Assembly (NCBI GenBank): GCA_037974965.1
Contig: JBBPFI010000009.1
Span: 310,001-374,000 of the forward strand
Origin: Dacryopinax spathularia
Lineage: Eukaryota; Basidiomycota; Dacrymycetes; Dacrymycetales; Dacrymycetaceae
Direction: 5' to 3'
Length of the DNA stretch: 64,000 bases
Position numbers and translations under genes: made by a program. The stretch's first letter is position 1. Each line of letters starts with the position of its first letter. Shown here one piece after another: positions 52,271 to 62,278 of this stretch. The notes below the pieces were generated by a model. It made no database searches and was not told where the DNA came from. It saw only the letters and a program-made list of their open reading frames with translations.

Positions 52271-53989
52271 TTCGTTTGTCGTGATCCTCTTGGCGCCAAA
52301 GCCGAGCTTCCAAACCCCCTCAACCCGGTTTCATGACAATCCTTCGTCAGCATCAACGTGGGCTCTGCCTAATGGGGTATTTCCGATCAGTGGACGAGTG
52401 AGTCATGGAGAAGCCATGCACCGCCCGTCCCTCAGCTGGCTGTGCTTGGACCGCGGGCATTGCGGAGCGACGAACAGGACCCGTCCGCAAAGCCACATGT
52501 CGCTTACCGCCGTTGGTCACAGACCTCCGCCTTCAGGGGTTGATGGGGCTAAAGATTGTGTTTCAGCAGCTCACGTGTGTTTCAAATGGGCGGCGTCGAA
52601 GCAAGCAACATGCAACAAGCAGTACTTGATCTGAACCCCGAGTGCGGCCGATGATCAGTGCCGACAATCGGCGCTTGACCTTCTAACGAGAAAGACAAGC
52701 GCAGCAATATGGTCGTAAGTAGCCTCCCTCATGCGGCGCACTCTGATACTGCCAGTAACACTAGTAACGCTTGTCCCGGACAATCCCACCAGTTAACACC
52801 GCGCTTGCAAGCGAAGGACGGGCTGGTAGAAACAGGCCTGAGTAGCACACTGCGCCCTGCGGGGGTCTTCCAGCAAAGAGCAAATTCAAGCATGATCGCG
52901 TGACTTGCCCAGTCGAGACGGATGAAACTGATTCTTCACACGGTTCATCGATCACAGCTCCTCCTTGCCTCTATCTTTGTTCTTGTCTCGCCTCGGACCG
53001 CCCACCACTCGGCCGAAGTTGACACCAAAAACCTCCACATATTAAGCCCACCGCGGATCCCGGCATCCCAAAGGTCGGAAAGACACTTTCGCGCGCGGAT
53101 CATGGCTATATGATGGCTCGCCGGCGTCCATTCTGCGTGCGCAAGGATTCCTCAGGTGGAGTCGGTGATGTACAATAAAGACTTCGAGCCATCAGAACAG
53201 GCGGTCTCAACCCAAGCTCATCTCCTCTCTCATGATAGTCAGGGAGTATGTGGACATGCGAGCTGAATCCTCTTTAGCAGGGACCTGGTTCGAACTTCGG
53301 GAGTGATCTACTACTACTGCATGTTGATTTCGATGGACGGACATAAGTTCGACAGGAATTGTACCAGCTGGCCTAGCAGGGGCATTAGACATAGGCGTTA
53401 TGAGCAGGAGAGAGTGGTGCTCACCCGCTCACCCGCTTCTCTGCTCAACCTCTTCTCGCATAGCAACCCTCATCATCCTGGCGGGCCCTTAGCCCACCCA
53501 GCCCACCCAGCGGCTCAACAGATCGACGTCGAGATAATCTAGTTGATAATATTCAGAGTCTGTGAAGTCAGAGATGAGTCTTTGCTCACCATCGCGTGTC
53601 TACGAGCGCGGACCCGGTCAACTTTCGGTCCGAGAATGCCCGACACCCTTTCGGCATCGCCATCCGCCTATCGGACCCGGCAGCCGATCTTCGTAGCCTC
53701 TTCTCCTCGTCCCTTATGGCACCCCTGAGCCGGGTTGCCATGGTCTGACGTTAACTACGTGGCCGACACACGATGCCTTTCCATTTTCTCTTGCTGGGAG
53801 TGTCTTTGCCCCTGGATAGAGCGGTGGACTAATTGAATGACATACACGAAATATGAAATGACTGGATGGGGATGACAACTACCTTCCAGTATTTCCAGGG
53901 TGCTCTGGCTACTAAGTAGATTCCTTGAAAGTCTACGTAGTGCCCGGAAGAGATTATGCAGGAGGAGAACGGCTGGAGAGTATACAGGA
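52271..53989. other. Long stretch without a recognisable gene
   Basis: About 1.7 kb. Open frames do not exceed about 120 codons and none shows a motif. A tRNA-like GGTTCGAAC word at about 53288 does not belong to a foldable tRNA. A tandem AGCCCACCC word at about 53490-53510 is the only small repeat. Confidence 0.4.
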
Positions 53990-54100
53990 GGAGAACCGCC
54001 AGTCGATATCGTCAAGCGCACGAGGCTCGAAGTCATCGTCGGCGAGCTGATGGAGACTCCGCATCTCGAACTGTTCGTAGTCAAACTTGCCCAAAGTGCG
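53990..54100 (-). pseudogene. C-terminal relic of a secreted repeat protein
   Basis: On the minus strand about 35 codons read LGKFDYEQFEMRSLHQLADD then DFEPRALDDIDW, closely resembling the C-terminus of secreted protein 1 (DFEARSLDDF...DFEPRSLEEF). No signal peptide or repeat region can be found upstream. It is the only trace of a fifth family member between genes 1 and 2. Confidence 0.6.
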
Positions 54101-54199
54101 TGGTTTTCTGACGCTGTCCCTCAGCGAAGGGGTTTGTCTGCATTTGCCATGCCGTCACCAGTCTGCGACATCAGCACGCACTGACTATCCCTATTACGC

Positions 54200-54285
54200 T
54201 TTAAGTGTTGTACAACTTACTCTCTGTTTGATAACTTGTAAGGTCTTATCGCAGTGTATTCTAGCAACACTAACTGATTGCATTC
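54200..54285 (+). repeat. Copy of the RING-H2 gene 3' untranslated region
   Basis: About 60-85 bases match 48140-48225: both have TTCTGTTTGAT or TCTGTTTGAT, AGGTCTTAT(C/G)GCA or a close variant, and GTATTCTAGCAACACTAA. Only the 3' end is present; no RING coding sequence is nearby. Confidence 0.6.
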
Positions 54286-54632
54286 AAGTATGTGCCTTGC
54301 TCGAGAGCCCGAGAGAGCCTCATCTGGCGCGAGTTGAAGTTGCTAGCCTTTCTTTATCCAGGCCCGGGCGTTTGCCAGTGCGACGTTTCAGTAACCCGTC
54401 TGCGGGCAGCCCGCACTATCTTTATCCGTCCGAGGCACGTGAAGCACGGATCGTGCCCTACTTTCTTGCTGAATAGAGTACCTCAGTGTCGGCGTGCATC
54501 GACAGGTGACGGAGGGAATGAGTGCTATTGATGGGTAGGGAGGATGAGTAAGGAGAACGACAGGCACGGCGCGCGACTAGGCGTTAATAACTATGAAGGA
54601 ACGCAAGGCAAGCCGTGGCAGCAAGAGCGCTC
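54286..54632. other. 3' flank of secreted repeat protein 2
   Basis: About 350 bases with no recognisable gene. Confidence 0.4.
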
Positions 54633-55997
54633 CTAATCGAGTTCATCAAGGGAGCGAGACTCGAAGTCAAAGTCGTCCAACTCGTCTAAAGCGCGGATGT
54701 CCAGCTCGAACTCTTCCAAACCACGCATGTCAAGCTCTGGCAAGTCGAGCCCGTCCAAGCTGCGCTTGCCCTTGCCCATGTCCTTTCTGCTCTTTTTCAC
54801 CGCACCGAAGACGCCGCCAGATGCCGTATGAAGCGATGATCCGCCGCCGGACGAACTGCCTTTGGCCGCGGCTGCGGCTGCCCTTGCTTTTGCCTCGTCT
54901 TCCAGCTTCTTGGCTCTCGCTCGATTGCGAGCCGCCTCTGCTTTCTTCGCCTCCTCGGAGGACTTTCTTGCATTGTAAATGTCCTTCCCCAAGTTGAAGC
55001 CACCTAGCGCATTGATCGGGGCTTTGCCTCCTCCAGGCCCGACCGGGGTAGGTGTACGGGCTGACAACGCATGATCCTCGTCGCCGAAGTCAGCCAGACC
55101 CCGCTTCAGAAAAACGACTCCGCTTCCAGAAAACGGCTCGAGCTCTTCCAAGCCGCGCATGTCAAGCTCTGGCAAGTCGAGCCCGTCCAAGCTGCGCTTG
55201 CCCTTGCCCTTGTCCTTTTTGCTCTTTTTCACCGCGTCGAAGAGGCCAATTGCCGGATGGAGCGATGATCCGCCGCCGGACGAACTGCCTTTGGCTGCGG
55301 CTGCGGCTGCGGCTGCGGCTGCTGCGGCTGCCCTTGCTTTTGCCTCGTCTTCCAGCTTCTTGGCTCTCGCTCGATTGCGAGCCTCCTCTGCTTTCTTCGC
55401 CTCCTCGGAGGACTTGTGCGCATCGTAAATGTCCTTGCCCAAGTTGAAGACATCTCCCGCATTGATGGGTGCTTTGCCTCCAGGAGGCGGGCCCGGAGGA
55501 GGTGTACGGGCTAACAACGGATGATCCTCGTCGGCGAAGTCACCCAGACCCCGCTTCCAAGGACCGGCTCTAACGGTGTCCAAGATGAGTCGGGCATGGC
55601 GCTCCTCTTCTTCGCGCTTCTTCCTCTCTTCCTCTTCCCTCTTCTTCCTCTCCTCCTCGTCTTGCTTAGGCTTGTGCGTCGCGTCGTCCGAGTGATGAAC
55701 TGCGCTGGTGGCTTTGGTGCGAGCTGACAAAGCGGGTCCATCGTCAAGCGCATCCAAGCTGCGGCGCGACCAACGTGGAGTGGACTCGCGGCCTCTAGCC
55801 GAGAGCCCAATCGAATTGTCGTTGACGTCCCTGGCGCTCGGGTAATGCCACCAATGAGCGTCCCGTCCGTCGCCCCTATGGCGAGCGGAGAGTCCGCGTG
55901 AAAGGTCTTCGACGTTCCTGGCGTCGACCTCGACGACTGGAAGTGCAGCTATGCCGGTGGCGAGGGTGGCAACGACGACGGTCGAAATGATCTGCAT
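54633..55997 (-). CDS. Secreted repeat protein 2 with Lys-Arg processing-type sites
   Basis: A single exon gives 454 residues from the ATG at 55997, chosen because it starts the signal peptide MQIISTVVVATLATGIAALP; the frame is open further upstream but that part is leader. Two ~125-residue repeats share GKAPINA, FNLGKDIY, SSEEAKKAE, an Arg/Ala-rich helical stretch, polyAla and SSSGGGSSLH. Each repeat is preceded by KRGL(G/A)DF(A/G)DEDH and followed by GKGKRSLDGLDLPELDMRGL. Five dibasic sites (RR or KR), each followed by (S/G)L and an acidic peptide, suggest Kex2-type cleavage into repeated peptides. It ends RSLDELD, like protein 1 (RSLEELD). Expected to be secreted; function unknown. Confidence 0.83.
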   Translation of the reverse strand: MQIISTVVVATLATGIAALPVVEVDARNVEDLSRGLSARHRGDGRDAHWWHYPSARDVNDNSIGLSARGRESTPRWSRRSLDALDDGPALSARTKATSAVHHSDDATHKPKQDEEERKKREEEERKKREEEERHARLILDTVRAGPWKRGLGDFADEDHPLLARTPPPGPPPGGKAPINAGDVFNLGKDIYDAHKSSEEAKKAEEARNRARAKKLEDEAKARAAAAAAAAAAAAAKGSSSGGGSSLHPAIGLFDAVKKSKKDKGKGKRSLDGLDLPELDMRGLEELEPFSGSGVVFLKRGLADFGDEDHALSARTPTPVGPGGGKAPINALGGFNLGKDIYNARKSSEEAKKAEAARNRARAKKLEDEAKARAAAAAAKGSSSGGGSSLHTASGGVFGAVKKSRKDMGKGKRSLDGLDLPELDMRGLEEFELDIRALDELDDFDFESRSLDELD

Positions 55998-56133
55998 CGT
56001 GTACTTAGCGGGTTGGCGTGATCTTGTTGGCTGAAGGAGCGGTGGTGAGAACGTGAGTCGTTCGTGAGTCCTGGCCAGCAGGAGGTGTGAGGTGGAAAGT
56101 GAGTGGGTGAAAGGAGGATGGAGATGAGTTGAA

Positions 56134-56184
56134 CCAGCAACTGTTGGATGAGGGGAAAGATAAACAGCTCCCCTCCTTATATAG
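56134..56184 (-). promoter_or_regulatory. TATA box and ACAGTTGCTGG element of secreted protein 2
   Basis: On the minus strand CTATATAAG (56176-56184) and CCAACAGTTGCTGG (56134-56147) lie about 180 and 140 bases before the ATG, followed by CCACTCACTTTCCACCTC-type leader sequence as in genes 1, 3 and 4. Confidence 0.65.
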
Positions 56185-57350
56185 GTGATGGGGTACGTCC
56201 TTCCTTCACACCCTCCTTCGCTGCAGACATGAGCAACGGCGTGTGTCGCCAGAGAGCCCGGACTCGCTGACCAAGCTGAATCCAACCACGTCCGTCTTGG
56301 ACTCAACTGTGCGTAGTCAACCAATTCATCGTCAAACGTTTTCCATCTCGGGTCTCCTGAAAGGCGACGGCGGCAAAGAGGTGCCACAGGCGGTGTGTTG
56401 AGCCTTGGCGATCGTACAATACAAATCTCTTCTCTCGACATGCAAAGGCAAGGGCTCGTGTGACTCAGCGCAGCACTGAGCTGGGTCAACGTGGAGTGCA
56501 TCCAAAGAGTCAAGCCGCGCGGGGCTTGAGAAAAGTAATCGAGTATGCATTGCTTTCTGCAGGAAAGACGGTTCTTCCCCGCGACTTGTCGATAGAATGA
56601 CGAACAGCCAGCTGATTCCAAGGGACCCGATGGCCTCTCGCTAGTTTTTTTTCACGCGTAACCAGCTGCTCTCCAGAATAGTGATGCGTTTCAGGACCTT
56701 TCACCTGGTTCCCGCACTGGCAAGTTTATCAGGGACTTCCCTTACAGAGCCCGAACAGTGATGGGGCTTACTAATCCACGGGCGAGAATCCGCAGCGGAA
56801 CGGGCCAGGTGAGGGTTTCATCTTCTCGCGGAAGAGAGTCTCCCGCATCCAGGGGAGTACCGCAAGAGCCGACTTGCCGGTATCTGGGGCAGTTACGTGT
56901 GACTAGCATATGGCAACTGAACTTGATGCATATCGGCGTGTATGCCTTCCGCCACGCTCGTGCAGTGTAACAGTCCTGTTTCCGTCTTCATTCACAAGTT
57001 CTTACTAGGATGTCCAAGTGAATTCGTGTCCATCGGAACACGTCCTTTTTTTGGGAGACGTTCCAAGACGTTCGATTTTGATACCACGAGACGATGTCTA
57101 TCATGTCGCTCCCAGAACTCGGCAGTCCAGCGACTGTCTCAGCTCCCTCCCCGGCTCCCTGTTCGATCGCACCTTCAGGGGGGGTTTGGTGACAGGTTTG
57201 CGGCACGTCTAGAGGGAAGACGGACGACACCTGCTCTTGCTTGGTCAGCAACCGCGACTTTAGCGGAAACCATGCCGACGCGTTCACCCTTGGAGTCGGG
57301 AGACGAACATCGGGTACATACATGAAGAGGAGAGCTCCTCCCCGTAGCCT
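56185..57350. other. Divergent intergenic region between secreted proteins 2 and 3
   Basis: About 1.2 kb upstream of both genes. Open frames of up to about 127 codons show no motif. Confidence 0.45.
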
Positions 57351-57354
57351 TCAC

Positions 57355-57368
57355 ACGACAGTTGCTGG
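57355..57368 (+). promoter_or_regulatory. ACAGTTGCTGG element of secreted protein 3
   Basis: ACGACAGTTGCTGG about 210 bases before the ATG at 57574, followed by the CCACTCACTTTCCACCT leader words shared with the other three genes. A clear TATA box is not visible at the expected place. Confidence 0.55.
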
Positions 57369-57573
57369 CTCAGCTGATCCCCCCACCCACTCACTTCTCA
57401 TCCACTCACTTTCCACCTACACCATCCACTCGCATTCCTGCCGGTCGGGACTCGTTCACGAAACTCCCGCCCACATACCCGACGTTCTGCATCGCCAGTT
57501 TCACCCTTCCTCCCAATCCCAAAACCCAAGTCCAACCCGAACGAGCTCACCCCACGAACACACTCCATCCACA

Positions 57574-58143
57574 ATGCAGCTCTCCTCCGCTCTCCTTCTT
57601 GTCACCTTCGCGATCGGCATCCTTGCCGCCCCAGTGGTGCCAGGAAACGCCAACTCCGGAAGCGACACTCCGACCGCACTCTTCGCTCGTGGCGACACCG
57701 ACACGAACAGTCCAGCCCAAGGCCTAAAACGCACGAGGGAGCGCAGCCTTTCCGCGCTGTACGACGAAGCTTCCGACTTCCAGTCGCGCAGCCTCGAGTA
57801 CAGATCCTCAGACTTCGACTCCGCGGACGAAGTGTGGATCTCATCCCGCGTCGTCCCAGCCGCAAACAGGTACCGCCTGCCCCCAGCCGCGCCCGCCGGA
57901 GCCGGGACAGTGCAGGGCACGGTCGATAGAGCTCGCGTTGGCCCGTTTGGGAAAGCGAAAGCCGGGTTCGCCCGGGAAGGCAAAGCGATTCGGAAACTGG
58001 CAAAGTCTGTGTTTAATGAGGTTAGAAACCGGGGTCGGAACTTGCATGCGCGGGCGGCTGGGGACGAAGAGTTCGAGTTGGCGCGGAGCCTGGAGGGGTT
58101 GAAGGGCGAGGTGATCGTGCTTTGCTCGCTTGAACTCGAGTAG
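57574..58143 (+). CDS. Small secreted protein 3
   Basis: A single exon gives 189 residues. A signal peptide (MQLSSALLLVTFAIGILAAP) is followed by a polar, low-Cys mature protein with KRTRERSLSALYDEAS (Lys-Arg site), SRSLEYRSSDFDS, a Pro/Ala-rich middle, then RARVGPFGKAKAG and NRGRNLHARAAGDEEFELAR with SLEGLKGEVIVLCSLELE at the C-terminus. The repeated basic-(S/N)L-acidic pattern is the same as in proteins 1 and 2. Protein 4 (62279-62848) has the same length and is its close paralogue. Function unknown; short secreted proteins of this kind are often called small secreted or effector-like proteins. Confidence 0.83.
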   Translation: MQLSSALLLVTFAIGILAAPVVPGNANSGSDTPTALFARGDTDTNSPAQGLKRTRERSLSALYDEASDFQSRSLEYRSSDFDSADEVWISSRVVPAANRYRLPPAAPAGAGTVQGTVDRARVGPFGKAKAGFAREGKAIRKLAKSVFNEVRNRGRNLHARAAGDEEFELARSLEGLKGEVIVLCSLELE

Positions 58144-59300
58144 GTGGCGTTCTATTTTGGCAATGGGATGCCCTCGTACGACGATAGTCGGCGGCATGAG
58201 AAATGGATGGCGTTGTCGCCACTGGAGGAGCTGGATAGATGCGGTCGCTCCCGGTTCTAGTCCTCGCCGTTCTCCTGGTCTGCGCCGGGCGCACATGTCC
58301 AGGCCTCCCCATATATAGTACGTGCGCATCGATGTCACTCGTTTTGAGCATGGTCCCAGGCGGCTTGGCGTCGTTGGACGATAAAACGTTTGAGCTGCCC
58401 AGCGTGAAGGCCGAACAGCAAGCAACCCATACTTGGCTGCGTGGAGGAGCTCGACCATTCCCGCTCGCGCTTGCGTTCGTCATATCGACATCCCCGCATT
58501 GTCCTATCGCACTCAGAACGGCATTCAGCATGCCTAAGAGATGCGGGTGCCGGTTTCTTCTGCCGGCGGGCCGGGGTAGGGTGGGGTTGGGTTATGATAT
58601 TCTGTCGGCTGTTTGGGCTTTTTGGTATAGAGAATATGATCTCGGGCGCACGCTTGGCGGCGTCGACCGATGAGACTTTGATATGCTCAGCGCGGAAGGG
58701 TTGGACGGCGAGCACAGCGTGGAAGGGTCGAACAGCGAGGAAGAATCCATACTTCACTCATTTCGCTCACTTGAGAACCCCACCAGTCCCTCGCTTGCGC
58801 TCGCCATATCGACATCGAACCATGGCCCTCGCGCGATTAGGACGATATTAAGCCGGGTTGGGAAGATGTGGGTGTCGGGTGTCGGGTGTCAGTTTCTTCG
58901 GTCTTCGGCTGGCCTGGTGAGGACGAGAAGGTCCTGTTGGCTCCTTGGTCGTATTGAGGTTCTTCGTATGGAGCATGACCCCGGCGCGCAGGCACGCTTG
59001 ACGCCGTCGACAGATGAAGACTTCGAGAGGCGCAGCATGAGAAGTGGGAGGACGAGTACGGCGTGGGTTCGTTCACTTGAGCAAGTCGACTTGCGTTCGT
59101 CATATCGGCATCGCATCGCATCGCTCCATTCCATCGTCCTGGCGCACTCAGAACACTGTCCAGTGTCCAAGTGTCCACGTGGCCCGTAAGACGCGGTAGC
59201 GGTTACGGTTGGGTCGTTTGCTTCTGTCGGCGGGAAAGGCAGATGGGGAATGAGGATGATACTGTAATACTCCGCCATCGTCTCTCGGTCCAAATGTCTG
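58144..59300 (+). repeat. Array of ~300-base repeats downstream of protein 3
   Basis: Four diverged units begin at about 58144, 58467, 58793 and 59091. Unit starts after the first read CTTGCG(T/C)TCG(T/C)CATATCG(A/G)CATC. Inside them recur GGGTG(C/T)CGG...TTTCTTC, GG(C/A)GGC(T)TGGCG or CGCTTG(G/A)CG(G/C)CGTCGAC and GAACCCCACCAGTCCCTC-type words. The whole arrangement is repeated downstream of protein 4 (62849-63900). Confidence 0.65.
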
Positions 59301-61259
59301 TGGTGTTCGGCCCAAGCGCGAGCAGGGCCCCAGAGTGGGCGTGGCGTTTACGGTCGACGGTACTGTACGATAAAGACCTCGACCTACGCAACCCCGCAGG
59401 ACGAGAGGGCGAAGATGTTTGGGCTTGGGTGTCGTGAACCTCAAAGAGTCGGAGAGTCGACCAGCCGCACTTCGGGTTTGGGTCGGACGGACGGACCGGA
59501 TCCCTCCACCGCGCTTCTGCGCTGGTACGCCCGTAGAAAGCAGCGGTGAGTGGCAAAAAGCTCGTGTACCGAAAGCTGAGACTGGGCCCGTGGTCAGACG
59601 CGTCGTTGTCCTCTTCCCCGCCCTGCCTGGAACGTACACACTTACTCTGCTCATCCATACCCTCCCTTGCCATCCCTTCAAACTTCAAATACTCCCTCCC
59701 ACCGGCCCGACGCAAGGTCACCCCCGCGAGGAGTAGGGGCCTGTCCTGCAGCCCAGTAGTAGTTGTAGGGGCTGAGGAGAATCTTAGTACAGCATCTGAT
59801 CTGGAGCGCGGAGGAGGATCGGACTCACCCGTCTGCCATCATGCATGACAGCTTCATCAGCTACACCACCACAAACCCAGAGAACCTGACACTCCTTGCC
59901 CTCTCTGCCTCCCTCCGAAGCCGGAGATGGTACGGCCGCCCGCGAGGGAGGAACAAGAAGTCGGCTCGAACAGGTTGTTGTGCTTCTTCTGCCGAGTCGG
60001 AGCGGGTTTATGAGAGCCGAAAGTGGGCCGCGTCGATATTGGAGGTGCGGGCGGGAGTAGGAGTATGCGTGGAGTGGAGCATTTGAGCGAGCTTAGAGGG
60101 ATGGAAAGGCGGAACGGTGGAAAGTTCGGCTGTCTGGGAGAGGGGGAGTGGGTTCTTATGAAGCGCAGACCTTCGCACTGCTCAGCAGGCAGTTATCGAC
60201 CCAGCGAGGATGAAGGAGGGACGAAGGACCGCAGAAGTCCAGCTCGCCGAGCCGACCTCCTGCAGCTGGTAAGACACCGGGTTAACGACCACACAAGCGT
60301 AATGAGAAGCGTAAAAAAGCTCACCTTGCGGCTCTTTCTTCTGCCTTTCTGCTTTCCGACTTGCATTCAATCTTGCAAGCTCTTGCGGAGATCTGACGCT
60401 GGTGTGTCTTGTCTGTCCTGTCTGTTTGGGTTGGTAGGGATGTGGGACGTAGGACGTAGGACGCAGTCCGCCGGCTAAGGGATGGAGCGTGAAGTTGGGG
60501 TGTTGGAGAGTTGGGGTACGTTTCTTGGGCAGGACGGATGGTTGCGCAGCATAGAAGGCATTGTCGATCCGGCGATGAGGGAAGGACTGCTCATGCCAGT
60601 GAGCCTAACGAGGCTACTAGCACCGCCGCGAATGGGCAAACGAGGGTAAGGAGAAGCTTAGGAGCCGCGCCTGTCCGGTCTGGTTGGGACGTAGGACGTG
60701 GTTGGCATCGCTGCGAGAGGTGGTGGGGAGGAAGGGTAGCATACACCGTAACACAATGCACGAAGTTGAACGTCGCCCTACCACAATCGGAATGTGCAAC
60801 GAACGCGCGACGCGTCGGTAACTCCCGAACGATCGGCCCTTAGCTGATGATCGGTAACTAACCCTCGGCAACCCCCTTCGACCGATCACCCCCTCTCGAT
60901 CGTCAAGATCGCCAAAAAAAACGAGGCGCGTCATCAGCCGCATCATCCTTTGCGGGGAGCGAGAAACGGAGTTGCGCGTGGGGCGACGCGCCTGGCCTAT
61001 CCAGCGAGCACCTTCTGCCCGACCGCGACCGAACGCTCTCGAACGCCGTCGTCGAGTAAGTACATCGAACGTACTGTATCCAGATCTGGCCCAACGGCCA
61101 ATAAGCTGGTTTTGACGCGCATAAGCCATAAGCTCCTTATTCAATCAATCAAAACACTCCACAAGCGAGTGCTGTAAAACATATTCAACCAATTTTAGAC
61201 ACTCGACAACAGTATACTTACGCCCAGCACAGCCCTCGTTTTTGGGTGGAAACTGCCCC
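59301..61259. other. Long stretch without a recognisable gene
   Basis: About 2 kb. Possible scraps are a plus-strand frame at 59841-59960 and, on the minus strand near 60320-60370, a short Lys/Arg-rich start (MQVGKQKGRRKSRK) ending at a good GTGAGC donor with no identifiable continuation. Neither has a recognised family. I call no gene. Confidence 0.4.
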
Positions 61260-61509
61260 TAACGCTTATTATTAGCATGCTACATTCTGGGTATGTATGT
61301 GGACAAGAACCGAGTGCCAGAATTCGGGCCGCTCAGCTTCAGCTTCAGCTATGAAATCTATATTTTCACTCACAGACACTAGTACTAACTAACAGGTTCA
61401 GTCCAACCTAATTTTCTAGGAGAGAGAAGAGCTTGAATTAATGTTTCGACGCGCGATGGCGTCGTTCCGTGGGCATCCGAGTCTGCGTGGGCATCCGAGT
61501 CGTTCGCTC
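61260..61509. mobile_element. Solo right end related to the 49.1-kb MITE
   Basis: 61466-61509 carries two GTGGGCATCCGAGT units, the last continuing to GTCGTTCGCTC, the exact terminus of the MITE at 49510. It is preceded by AT-rich DNA (about 61110-61440) like the MITE interior. No matching left terminus or target duplication is found upstream, so it is probably a truncated member of the same family. The start coordinate is approximate. Confidence 0.6.
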
Positions 61510-61669
61510 TTCCCCCGGACCAGGCACCGCCCCGCTGTGCCGGGCTTGGTGAATCCCTCGCTCGCTTCAGCGCAAATGCAATCGCCGATCGGAAATACTC
61601 CATTATGCAAAGCTCACGTTGATTGGGGTCACGGTTCAGGACAAATTGAAAGGAAACCCGGTGGGTGTC

Positions 61670-62278
61670 GGCGTCATACTGTAGCTCACTGCTCGATCGG
61701 ACTTTGAGGAGTTGGAAAACGCCGAGTATTGAATTAGCGGAAGACTGGTGGAACATCGAAGGCGTATCATGTTTGTTTGTTTTTTGTTTTCCCCTCCCGG
61801 AATTTCGAAACCCGGAGGCCCACGATGAAGATTCCTTGTCGTGTCCGTCGCAACACCCAAAGTATCACAGCTCATGCCAGGTCGGTCTTCAGGAGGTGGT
61901 AAACAGCGAATAATGAATTGGTGGGAGACTCCTTGCGCATCCAAAGTGTCTGAATACATTTTCGACGAACGTCGGCGAACGCCGCCTCACCTCCTGAACT
62001 CCTGTGGTAATTTGGTCATGCCCGGGAATAATGACCGACAAGCCGGAAGCGCGTAAGACCGTATATAAGCAGGCAAATAAGCACTCCCGACTCCTCACCC
62101 AACAGTTAGTTGCTGGTACAACTAATCGCACTTCCATCCACTCACTTCCAACTTTCCCGCTCGCCTGCCGGTCAGGACTCACTTACGACTCACGACTTTC
62201 CCGACATTCACTTCCTCAACACTTGCAACCAGTTCTTGAACTCCTTCCTCTCCCCAGTTCCAGCCCTTCGAATCCATC
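61670..62278 (+). repeat. Promoter duplicated (inverted) from in front of secreted protein 1
   Basis: Counterpart of 51690-52270 (see there). It includes the TATA box GTATATAAGCAGG (62061-62073) and CAACAGTTAGTTGCTGG (62100-62116), where three extra bases split the element conserved in the other genes. Confidence 0.8.

Noticed and set aside
53230-53310. Possible tRNA around GGTTCGAAC
   Set aside because: The bases around the TpsiC-like word do not pair into a five-base stem and no acceptor stem can be found at the right distance.
55998-56621. N-terminal extension of secreted protein 2 (frame open to 56621)
   Set aside because: The ATG at 55997 starts a perfect signal peptide, and the extension covers the TATA box and leader shared with the other three genes.
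60320-60372. Short basic start MQVGKQKGRRKSRK followed by a good donor, minus strand
   Set aside because: No downstream exon could be identified that gives a recognisable protein; a single short exon is not enough to call a gene.
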